From assembly GCF_002086155.1 (NCBI RefSeq), contig NZ_MVHE01000033.1, positions 1 through 55,827 on the forward strand: a DNA stretch of 55,827 nt, written 5' to 3'. The position numbers and the translations under genes are program-made. This document shows positions 49,004-55,827 of this stretch, piece by piece. The DNA comes from Mycobacterium angelicum (GTDB lineage Bacteria > Actinomycetota > Actinomycetes > Mycobacteriales > Mycobacteriaceae). How positions within the stretch are numbered: position 1 is the first letter of the stretch; each line of letters starts with the position of its first letter. The notes below the pieces were generated by a model, which saw nothing but the letters and a program-made list of their open reading frames with translations, had not been told where the DNA came from and did not search any database.

Positions 49004-50152
49004 TCAAGCGATGGCCTCGGGTAGCACCCGCAGTGCTGGCAGCTCGGCCCGGGACTCCGTCGTGGTCATGCCGCGCGCGGCCATGTGCGCCAGCGGTAAT
49101 CCGCCCAACAAACCGGGATTCGGGCTGGCCGCCGCGCCGGCGGCCGCGCTGGCGGCCGTGCTCGACAGCGGCGACGCGGCGGTGCGCAGCGCCGGCGCCG
49201 CGCTGGCCCAGGCCTGCGGCACCGACAACACCCCGACCGACGCGGCCTTGCCCAGACCGGCCGTCATGGCGCCGGCCAGCGCCGCCGGAGCCCCCATCGC
49301 GCCGGTGACGGCTTGTCCCATCGAGGTCGCGATCTGGCTGCCGACCGCGGCCGCCGCCGGGAAGAGACCCTTGAGAGTCGACATCATCGACATCCCCAGC
49401 CCGGCCAATGAGGTGGAGGCAAAGAACGGCGTGCCGAAGATGCTCATGACGGTCTGCAGGTCCGACACCCACGCCGGGAGCACCGACACGGTCGCCGGGG
49501 CGACGATTCCGGCCAGTGCGTTCGGTACCGCGGCAGTGAGCTGCGACAGCGCGTTGATGATTTCGGTCGCCACCGAGTTGCCGGTGACCGATGCGACGGC
49601 CAGGGCCTGGCTGGCCAGCCCGGCCGGGTTGGTCGCTTGCGGCGGTTCGGTGAACGGGGCGAGCGCGCTCGCGTCTGCCGAGCCTGCGGCGTAGCCGTAC
49701 ATGGCCGCAGCGTCCTGGGCCCACATTTCGCCGTATTGAGCTTCGGTGGCGGCGATCGCGGGGCTGTTCTGGCCCAGGAAGTTGGTGGCGACCAAGCCGG
49801 TGAGCTGGATTCGGTTGGCCTCGATCAGCGCCGGCGGCACCGTCATCGCGTATGCCGCTTCGTAGGCGGTCACGGCCGCCATTGCCTGGCCGGAGGCCTG
49901 TGCGGCCTGGGCGGCGGTGGCGTTCAGCCAGGTCACATAGGGTGCGGCGGCGGCCGCCATCGTCGTCGCCGCGGTGCCCAGCCAGGCGCTTCCCATGAGC
50001 CCGGAGATCATCGACGCGACGGAGACGGCGGTGGAATTCAGGTCGGTGGCAAGGGTGTCCCAGGCGGCTGCCGCGGCGAGCAGCGAGCCCGCTCCCGGTC
50101 CGGTGTACATCCGGCCCGAGTTGATTTCCGGCGGCAACGCGGCAAACAACAT
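49004..50152 (-). CDS. PPE-family protein, SVP subgroup
   Basis: 382 residues. The PPE domain (~1-175) begins MLFAALPPEINSGRMYTGPG and contains the WLG turn (SAWLGTAATTM) needed for the ESX-linked fold. The C-terminal region has the subgroup motif Gly-x-x-Ser-Val-Pro-x-x-Trp as VGVLSVPQAWA and ends in a PPE C-terminal domain. No PE gene lies next to it, so its partner is elsewhere. The M. tuberculosis order (bpoB-ephC) has no PPE here. AGGAGG precedes the ATG at 50152. Confidence 0.93.
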   Translation of the reverse strand: MLFAALPPEINSGRMYTGPGAGSLLAAAAAWDTLATDLNSTAVSVASMISGLMGSAWLGTAATTMAAAAAPYVTWLNATAAQAAQASGQAMAAVTAYEAAYAMTVPPALIEANRIQLTGLVATNFLGQNSPAIAATEAQYGEMWAQDAAAMYGYAAGSADASALAPFTEPPQATNPAGLASQALAVASVTGNSVATEIINALSQLTAAVPNALAGIVAPATVSVLPAWVSDLQTVMSIFGTPFFASTSLAGLGMSMMSTLKGLFPAAAAVGSQIATSMGQAVTGAMGAPAALAGAMTAGLGKAASVGVLSVPQAWASAAPALRTAASPLSSTAASAAAGAAASPNPGLLGGLPLAHMAARGMTTTESRAELPALRVLPEAIA

Positions 50153-50354
50153 TGTTTTGCAGTCCTCCTAGAATCCCGTTCAATCCCTTGTCATCAGCGT
50201 GCCGGGACGGCGCGACGACGTCTGTCGGCCGAGCGGCTACACCAGGGATGAACCCCTTGTCCACCGATTGACGGGCTTCTTGTCCCCCCGATCGACGGTT
50301 ACGTTGGATCGGGCGGACTCGACCTCGGGAAAGCAGGAGCGAACGGGAGTGAAG

Positions 50355-51257
50355 ATGTCGCAACCGCGCTGGATTGACGTCAAGGGCACCGACCCTGACC
50401 TCAAGGCGCTGAGCTGGGGCCCGCCCGACGCACCGATCGCGTTGTGTCTGCACGGCTTTCCCGACACCGCCTACGGATGGCGCAAGGTGGCCCCGCGGCT
50501 GGCGGAGTCCGGCTGGCGCGTGGTGGCGCCGTTCATGCGCGGCTATGCGCCGTCATCGATCCCGTCCGACGGCGACTATCACGTCGGCGCGCTGATGGAC
50601 GACGCCCTGCGGGTGCGGTCGGCCGCGGGTGGTTCCGAGCAAGACGTGGTGATCGGTCACGACTGGGGCGCCATGGCCGCTACCGGCCTGGCCGCCATGC
50701 CCGACAGTCCGTTCACCAAGGCCGTCATCATGTCGGTGCCCGTCTCGGCGGGATTTCGTCCCGGGGGCCGGGTGATCGACCGCGGGCGGCTGGCCCGTGA
50801 GGTGCCGTTTCAGCTGTTGCGCAGCTGGTATATCGGTTACTTCCAATTGCCTTGGCTGCCGGAACGATCCGGCTCCTGGATAGTGCCGCTGCTGTGGCGA
50901 CGTTGGTCACCGGGCTATCACGCCGAGGAGGATCTGCGCCACGTCGACGCCGCGATCGGTACCCCGGAGAGCTGGCGGGCCGCGTTGGGGTCCTACCGCG
51001 CGCTGCGCCACCCCCGGCCGCTGCCGCGGTATGCCGAACTGAACCGGCTGTGGACGGAACCCCCCGTGGTGCCGAGCCTGTATCTGCACGGCCGCGACGA
51101 TGGTTGTTTCAGTGCGGCTTTCACGCACTGGACGGAGAAGGCGCTGCCCGCCGGCAGCGATGTGGCCATCGTCGAGCACGCCGGGCATTTCCTGCAGCTC
51201 GAACAGCCCGATCGGGTCGCCGAGTTGGTACTGGCCTTCATCGGTTCACCCGGCTGA
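50355..51257 (+). CDS. ephC: Epoxide hydrolase-like alpha/beta hydrolase EphC
   Basis: 300 residues from ATG 50355; GTG 50349 adds two residues and is equally possible, since both have a GGGAG or GGAGC upstream. Features: oxyanion LCLHGFPDTAYGWRKV, nucleophile Asp in VVIGHDWGAMAA, His in VEHAGHFLQLEQP, and the lid region with RSWYIGYFQLPWLPE carrying a Tyr. It matches Rv1124. Substrate unknown. The 202 bp upstream (50153-50354) hold no other gene; PPE is divergent. Confidence 0.92.
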   Translation: MSQPRWIDVKGTDPDLKALSWGPPDAPIALCLHGFPDTAYGWRKVAPRLAESGWRVVAPFMRGYAPSSIPSDGDYHVGALMDDALRVRSAAGGSEQDVVIGHDWGAMAATGLAAMPDSPFTKAVIMSVPVSAGFRPGGRVIDRGRLAREVPFQLLRSWYIGYFQLPWLPERSGSWIVPLLWRRWSPGYHAEEDLRHVDAAIGTPESWRAALGSYRALRHPRPLPRYAELNRLWTEPPVVPSLYLHGRDDGCFSAAFTHWTEKALPAGSDVAIVEHAGHFLQLEQPDRVAELVLAFIGSPG

Positions 51258-51261
51258 GTCC

Positions 51262-52497
51262 GTGGCGGCGTACCGGATGGCCGCCGTCGACGCGCAGTTC
51301 TATTGGATGTCGGCCAAGGTTCCCAGCGACCAGTTCCTGCTCTACGCGTTCGACGGTGAACCCGACGATGTGGCGCTGCAGCGGGTTTGCGGCCGGGCGC
51401 GAGCTTGTCCGGACCTGAACATTCGCGTTGACGACGGCTGCGCGCTGACCTATCCGCGCTGGGTGCCGGCCGTCGCCGGGACCGAGCGGCTGGTCTGTCA
51501 CGAGCTGGCGGATTCCAGCTGGCCGAGCTGCCTGGCGGCGGTGGTCGCGCTGGCCGACGAGCAGCTCGATGTCCGGGTAATGCCCTGGCGGCTGCATGTG
51601 TTCACCCCGGTGTCGGGTATCCCGGGGGCTGCGCGGCCGGGTGCGGTGGCGGTCCTGCAGGTTGCCCACGCGCTGGGCGACGGCGCTCGTGCGTCGGCGA
51701 TGGCCGCGTGGCTGTTCGGTCGCGCGCAGCCGGTGCCCGAGGTGACCGGGTCGCGACCGGGTTTTGCGCCCCGGCTTGCTGTGGAGGCAGCGCGCACCCA
51801 CCGGCAGCTGGTTCGCGATACCCAGTCCGGAGTGCTGGCACCGGGGGCCGGATCGCGACCGCTGCAGGCCAGCAACGCCCGGCCCGCGGGTGTTCGCGCG
51901 GTGCGCACCCTAGTGCGGCCTCGGTCGCGATTGCCCGGTCCCACCGTCACGGTCGGGGTGCTGGGCGCGATCTCCACCGCGCTGGGCCGGTTCCTCGGCG
52001 CGGCCACCGATTCGCTGGGCGCTGAGGTGCCGATGGCCAAACCCGGTGCGCGGCAGGCGCATAACCACTTCGGCAACGTGGTCGTCGGACTGTATCCGCG
52101 GCTTGCCGGTGCACAGCGGCTGCAGCGGATCGCCGCGGATCTGGACAATGCGCGTCGCCGTATGGCGCACCCGGCGACGTTGGCCGGCGACCGGGCCTTC
52201 GCAGTGGTGCCTGCGGCGTTATTGCGTTGGGGTGTAAACCAATTCGATGCCGACTTACGGCCGGCGCAAGTGGCCGGCAACACCGTGGTGTCCAGTGTTT
52301 ACCGTGGGCCAGCCGACCTGCGATTCGGCGCCGCGCCGGTGGTGTTGACCGCCGGGTACCCGGCGCTTTCGCCGGTGATGGGGCTGACCCACGGGGTGCA
52401 TGGCATCGGCGACACCATCGCGATCAGTGTGCATGCCGCCGAGTCCGCGGTGCGCGACATCGACGCGTATCTGCGGCTGCTCGACGCCGCGCTGTAA
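51262..52497 (+). CDS. Wax-ester-synthase/condensation-like acyltransferase relative (Rv1125 homologue)
   Basis: 411 residues. The opening AVDAQFYWMSAKVPSDQFLLY and the later VAHALGDGARASAM resemble the acyltransferase superfamily of WS/DGAT enzymes; the active-site motif HHxxxDG is reduced to His-Ala-Leu-Gly-Asp-Gly. Later parts include AHNHFGNVVVGLYP and a LTHGVHGIGDTIAIS-type closing segment. Activity is not certain. GTG 51262 starts 4 bp after the ephC stop, so the two are co-transcribed. Confidence 0.8.
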   Translation: MAAYRMAAVDAQFYWMSAKVPSDQFLLYAFDGEPDDVALQRVCGRARACPDLNIRVDDGCALTYPRWVPAVAGTERLVCHELADSSWPSCLAAVVALADEQLDVRVMPWRLHVFTPVSGIPGAARPGAVAVLQVAHALGDGARASAMAAWLFGRAQPVPEVTGSRPGFAPRLAVEAARTHRQLVRDTQSGVLAPGAGSRPLQASNARPAGVRAVRTLVRPRSRLPGPTVTVGVLGAISTALGRFLGAATDSLGAEVPMAKPGARQAHNHFGNVVVGLYPRLAGAQRLQRIAADLDNARRRMAHPATLAGDRAFAVVPAALLRWGVNQFDADLRPAQVAGNTVVSSVYRGPADLRFGAAPVVLTAGYPALSPVMGLTHGVHGIGDTIAISVHAAESAVRDIDAYLRLLDAAL

Positions 52498-52502
52498 CTC
52501 CG

Positions 52503-53099
52503 CTATTGCGCGTCACCGGATCTGGCCGCTTCTGCGCGGGTCAGACCGGCGGCCAGGATCAGTTCTTCGTGCAGTTCGAACCACACCGTGTGGTAGGAGT
52601 CGATGAGCGGTCTGGTCAGCCAGGCGATGTCGCCGGACTTCACTTTGCCCAGCGCGGCGTCGAGTTTGGCTTGGTAGGTGCTGAGCCGCGGCAGCTGGTT
52701 TGCGGCCGCCTCGACGACCGGTATGACCCGCCGGTGCACATCATCCAGGCGGCCCAGCACTGCGGCGTCGTAGCCGGCGTCGGCGTGCGCGTTCGGGGCG
52801 CCGTCCTTGAGCTGCCAGTCGGTGACCAAAGACTTGAAATCGGGGTTGATGGAACGGAATTCGTCGTAGGCGACAGCCATCGCGGCCGGGTCGACGCTTT
52901 GGCGTTCCTGCGCCAGTAACTCGGTGAGCCGGGCGCGGCCGGTGGGACTGATCCGCAGGGTGGTCGCGTCGATGAGCAGGCCGGCCGCGGTGAGCCGGGC
53001 GACCGTTTCGGTGACGTCCTGGTTGACGGTCTTCGCCAGATCTGCGGGGGTGACCCGACCCTTGAGCCGAACCGCTTGCAGCACAGTCAGTTCGGTCAT
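52503..53099 (-). CDS. Winged-helix protein paired with PpdK (Rv1126c homologue)
   Basis: 198 residues. The N-terminal ~60 residues form a winged helix (TVLQAVRLKGRVTPADLAKTV, TVARLTAAGLLIDATTLRISPTG); the C-terminal ~130 residues are helical and Asp/Trp-rich, unlike known regulators. The ATG overlaps the ppdK stop by 4 bp. The tight coupling suggests a regulator or accessory partner of the kinase rather than a global transcription factor. Function is unknown. Confidence 0.82.
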   Translation of the reverse strand: MTELTVLQAVRLKGRVTPADLAKTVNQDVTETVARLTAAGLLIDATTLRISPTGRARLTELLAQERQSVDPAAMAVAYDEFRSINPDFKSLVTDWQLKDGAPNAHADAGYDAAVLGRLDDVHRRVIPVVEAAANQLPRLSTYQAKLDAALGKVKSGDIAWLTRPLIDSYHTVWFELHEELILAAGLTRAEAARSGDAQ

Positions 53100-54658
53100 G
53101 CGCCGGCCCGCAGCCGCAGTGCGTTGAGCATGGTGATCAACGGGGTAGGGGACACCACGTCGGTATGCCCGATGCTCATGGCTTGTTGCAGTGCGGCGTC
53201 GGAGTGGTCATCCAGCTTTGGATAGTCGCCGCTGACATGCGCGCGCAGCGGGCTGATCTGCAATGCGATGTCGGCCAGCTCGCGCAGCTCCGGTGTATCG
53301 CTTTCCGACCATGCCGACAACGTCAGATTGCCTTCGCGGACTTCACCTTCGTAGCCGTCGACGGTGATCGGTTTGCCGGCCAGCGCCGCCGCGACTCCGT
53401 GGCCGCAGCCCACCACCGCGACTCGGCCGAGTTCGCGGCTGACCACTGCCGCGTGACTGGCCGCCCCGCCGACCTCGGTGACAATGCCTTGTGCGGCAAG
53501 CATGCCCAGCACATCTTCGGGCCGGGTGTGGTCGCGCACCAAGATGACGTGCTCACCGCGGTCGGCGGCGTCCAGCGCCTCGTCCACGTCGGTGTATGCC
53601 GTTCCGGTGACCACTCCCGGGCAGGCAGGCAGCCCTTTAGCCAAAAGCTTTGCGGCCAAACGCGTTTCGGGCTGCAGCGCGGGAAGTAGCAGTGCCTCGA
53701 CGTGAGCGGGGGTCACCCGGGCAAGTGTCTCAGTGTCGTCGATGAGGCCTTCGTGTCGCAGCCGCAGCGCCAGTCGCACCGCCGCTTGCGCGGAGCGCTC
53801 CGCCGCTCGGGTTTGCAGCAGCCACAGCTTGCCCTCTTCGACGGTGAACTCGATCTCCTGGACGTCACGGGCGTGGCGCTCCAAATTTCTGGCGGCGTCC
53901 ATCAGCTCGTCGTAGACCTCGGGTTGCTCGTCGCGCAGGGCGGTGAGGGGTTCGACGTCGACCAGCCCCGACACGACGTCGTCGCCCTGTCCGCCGGGCA
54001 GCCATTCGCCGAACGGTTCGCCTGAGCCGGTGATCGGGTTGCGTGAGGACATCACTCCGGCACCGGAGTTGCCGGCCTGATTGCCGAACACCATCGCCTG
54101 CACGACGACGGCTGTGCCGCTCTTGGCGTCCAGGCCGTAGTGGTTGCGATAGGCGAGTGCGCGCGGTGAGTTCCACGAGGCGAACACGGCTTGGATAGCG
54201 GCGCGCAGTTGCGCGTAGGGGTCGTCGGGCACGGGGCCCGTCACGATCCGCTGATACATCCGGGTGAACCGCGCCCTGGTGTCGCGGGAGAAGTCCGACG
54301 CGTTCGGTATGGCCAGGGCCTGCTCGACAGCGTCGTTCATGCCCAGATCCAGGATGGTGTCCATCATGCCGGGCATCGACTGGGTGGCACCCGAGCGAAC
54401 GCTGACCAGCAAAGGTCGCGGGCCGTGGCCGAAGGTGCGTGCCGTCTCGGTTTCCAGCCACTTCATCCGGTCGACGACGTCGTCCCAGATCGCGTCCATC
54501 GTCTGTTCGGGTTCGGCCAGAAATCGCTCCCCCACCTCAGTGGTAATGCAGAACGCCGGCGGAACCGGCAGACTATGCCGGCGCATCGCATCTATCCCGT
54601 GGCCCTTGTTGCCCAGGACCTCTCGGGGGTGGCTTGCGGTGCCGTCCAGCAACACCAC
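53096..54658 (-). CDS. ppdK: Short pyruvate phosphate dikinase-like protein lacking the PEP/pyruvate domain
   Basis: 520 residues, against ~870-900 for complete PPDK; M. tuberculosis Rv1127c is about 490. It has the ATP-grasp domain (LGNKGHGIDAMRRHSLPVPPAFCITTE in parts, VSVRSGATQSMPGMMDTILDLG) and the phosphohistidine domain with GGAASHAAVVSRELGRVAVVG (His402). The regulatory Thr found two residues before His in PPDK is Ala400 here. The C-terminal alpha/beta barrel that binds pyruvate/PEP is missing. It could only transfer phosphate from ATP to His unless a partner supplies the third domain. GTG 54658 is the first start. Confidence 0.9.
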   Translation of the reverse strand: MVLLDGTASHPREVLGNKGHGIDAMRRHSLPVPPAFCITTEVGERFLAEPEQTMDAIWDDVVDRMKWLETETARTFGHGPRPLLVSVRSGATQSMPGMMDTILDLGMNDAVEQALAIPNASDFSRDTRARFTRMYQRIVTGPVPDDPYAQLRAAIQAVFASWNSPRALAYRNHYGLDAKSGTAVVVQAMVFGNQAGNSGAGVMSSRNPITGSGEPFGEWLPGGQGDDVVSGLVDVEPLTALRDEQPEVYDELMDAARNLERHARDVQEIEFTVEEGKLWLLQTRAAERSAQAAVRLALRLRHEGLIDDTETLARVTPAHVEALLLPALQPETRLAAKLLAKGLPACPGVVTGTAYTDVDEALDAADRGEHVILVRDHTRPEDVLGMLAAQGIVTEVGGAASHAAVVSRELGRVAVVGCGHGVAAALAGKPITVDGYEGEVREGNLTLSAWSESDTPELRELADIALQISPLRAHVSGDYPKLDDHSDAALQQAMSIGHTDVVSPTPLITMLNALRLRAGA

Positions 54659-54777
54659 GTTGCGTCCGGCGGGTGTGGCGCCATTGCCTCGTGTGCAACG
54701 AGTCGTGGTGCACCCCCTCGCTCTGGCCGGAACGCCCGCTATGTTCCCACACGGGCCACCGATCTCGGCCGATGATC

Positions 54778-54783
54778 TAGGTT
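54778..54783 (+). promoter_or_regulatory. -10 box of the DoxX-family gene
   Basis: TAGGTT lies 7 nt before the ATG at 54791 (leaderless). Confidence 0.55.
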
Positions 54784-54790
54784 TGCCGTT

Positions 54791-55300
54791 ATGACTGCCT
54801 ATGACGTCGCGTTACTGATCCTGCGGCTGGTGCTGGGGCTGACGCTGGCCGCGCATGGTTTGAACAAGTTCTTCGGCGGTGGACGGATACCGGGCACCGC
54901 TCGTTGGTTCGAGAGCATCGGTATGAAGCCCGGCAGGTTCCACGCCACGGTCGCGGCCAGCACCGAGACCACCGCGGGGCTGGGGCTGGCGGCGGGGTTG
55001 CTCACGCCGATCCCGGCGGCGGGCTTCGTTTCGCTGATGCTGGTTGCGGCGTGGACCGTGCACCGCCGCAACGGCTTCTTCATCGTCAAGGAAGGCTGGG
55101 AGTACAACCTGGTGCTGGCGGTGAGCGCCGTCGTCGTGGCCACCGTGGGCGCCGGGAAGCTCAGCCTGGATTGGTTGATCTTCGGCAGGAACTGGTTCGA
55201 CGGCTGGCACGGCTTGGTGCTGTCCCTGGGACTGGGGCTGGCCGGTGCGATCGGCCAGTTGCTGATCTTCTACCGGCCGCCGGCTCAGCAGACGGGGTAG
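54791..55300 (+). CDS. DoxX-family membrane protein
   Basis: 169 residues with four or five helices: YDVALLILRLVLGLTLAAHG, GRFHATVAASTETTAGLGLAAGLL in parts, AAGFVSLMLVAAWTV and a C-terminal LVLSLGLGLAGAIGQLLIFY. This is the DoxX layout with the conserved HGxxKFFGG near the start. DoxX proteins are small membrane proteins linked to redox or quinone chemistry in some bacteria; the role here is unknown. Confidence 0.9.
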   Translation: MTAYDVALLILRLVLGLTLAAHGLNKFFGGGRIPGTARWFESIGMKPGRFHATVAASTETTAGLGLAAGLLTPIPAAGFVSLMLVAAWTVHRRNGFFIVKEGWEYNLVLAVSAVVVATVGAGKLSLDWLIFGRNWFDGWHGLVLSLGLGLAGAIGQLLIFYRPPAQQTG

Positions 55301-55309
55301 TCGGCGACG

Positions 55310-55827
55310 CTACGGGTCGTCGTCGATCTTGTCGTTGTCGGTCTTGTCGTTGGGGGCCAGCAGTTTTTCGGGGTGGTGGAAGCTGTTGGTTCTGGGCTGG
55401 CCGTGGTCGAGGTGGGGCGGCGGGATCCATTCGGTGTCGCCGTGGGCGTTTTTGCGGGTGGTCCAGCCCTTTTCGGCCAGCGGGTGATGGCCGCCGCAGG
55501 CGAAGGTGAGCTGGTCGACGTCGGTGCTGCCGCACTGGGCATACGGGATGCAATGGTGCACTTCACAGTAGTACCCGGGCATATCGCAGCCCGGCGCCGA
55601 GCAGCCACGTTCCTTGGCGTACAAGACAATTCGCTGTCCTGGTGAGGCCAGACGTTTGGTGTGATACAGCGCCAGGGGCTTGCCTTGGTCGAAGATCGCC
55701 AAATAGTGGCTGGCCTGGCGGCCCAGGCGGATCACATCGGGCATGGGCAGGATGGTGCCGCCGCCGGTGAGGCCGCGCCCGGCCGCAGCTTCTAAGTCCT
55801 TGAGTGTGGTGGTGACGATGATCGAGG
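55310..55827 (-). CDS. 13E12-repeat-family HNH endonuclease-like protein, C-terminal part (5' end outside window)
   Basis: The frame continues past the right edge, so the N-terminal DUF222 part is not visible. The visible C-terminus reads TTTLKDLEAAAGRGLTGGGT, LPMPDVIRLGRQASHYLAIFD, then an HNH zinc-like motif CSAPGCDMPGYYCEVHHCIPY and LTFACGGHHPLAEKGW. It matches the REP13E12 family (Rv1128c). Members are multicopy in mycobacteria, and copies serve as attachment sites for prophage phiRv1 in M. tuberculosis. An internal ATG at 55744 is not the real start. Confidence 0.92.
   Translation of the reverse strand, partial: SIIVTTTLKDLEAAAGRGLTGGGTILPMPDVIRLGRQASHYLAIFDQGKPLALYHTKRLASPGQRIVLYAKERGCSAPGCDMPGYYCEVHHCIPYAQCGSTDVDQLTFACGGHHPLAEKGWTTRKNAHGDTEWIPPPHLDHGQPRTNSFHHPEKLLAPNDKTDNDKIDDDP

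Noticed and set aside
1..55827. tRNA, rRNA, CRISPR arrays, complete insertion sequences or prophage
   Set aside because: No tRNA-like cloverleaf, no spaced direct-repeat array, and no transposase or integrase seen; the only repeat-family gene is the partial 13E12 protein at the right edge.

Overview
This is chromosomal DNA from a slow-growing Mycobacterium of the group that carries PE_PGRS and PPE genes. The evidence is very high GC, GTG and TTG starts, many convergent genes overlapping by 4 bp, and a gene order that follows M. tuberculosis from about Rv1078 (pra) to Rv1128c (13E12 repeat). I named genes by recognising families from memory; no database search was run.

Layout. 1-6386: end of pra, metB, greA, a DUF4307 protein, mca, a small membrane protein and a thioredoxin-fold DUF255 protein. 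6387-8764: an insertion absent from the M. tuberculosis order. It has an AT-rich leader, a 31-codon peptide with a perfect Shine-Dalgarno, a strong hairpin, a cupin-like protein and a TylF-type methyltransferase with an extra N-terminal domain. It looks like a RiPP-type (ribosomally made, modified peptide) operon and is the best candidate for an undescribed system. 8761-14502: HlyIII-family protein, Z-isoprenyl diphosphate synthase coupled to an unknown membrane protein, an O-methyltransferase, a small membrane protein and a PE_PGRS gene. 14540-21704: coaA, glyA, desA2, phoAT-phoH2, a polysaccharide deacetylase and an adenylate cyclase. 21719-28141: glpX-fum-Rv1097c operon, a DUF4245 protein, a dienelactone-hydrolase-like protein and an AI-2E-type exporter; mazEF3 of M. 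tuberculosis is missing. 28142-37190: an intact carboxylesterase, a nitroreductase, a 3-beta-HSD gene with a KstR-type operator, xseB, xseA, a lipid-droplet-type protein, ispH, a basic membrane protein and ychF.

37191-43508 is an accessory stretch downstream of ychF, where M. tuberculosis has vapBC32. It holds a 17-bp repeat of the ychF 3' end, a DUF1801 gene, a VOC protein, a RelBE pair, a DUF732 secreted protein, a coiled-coil protein, a lipoprotein, an NlpC/P60-like protein in AT-rich DNA followed by a perfect 21-bp-arm palindrome, OsmC and monooxygenase proteins, a permuted-papain protein and a 58-aa membrane protein. 43505-55827: adenylate cyclase, zwf and gnd (NADPH supply), bpoB, a VOC/TetR/PPE insertion, ephC, a condensation-type acyltransferase relative, a short ppdK with its winged-helix partner, a DoxX protein and the C-terminal end of a 13E12 HNH protein.

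A recurrent feature is a TANNNT -10 box 6-9 nt before the start codon (17 cases), the arrangement expected for leaderless mycobacterial transcripts. These boxes fix several starts and support small genes such as phoAT and the 58-aa protein.
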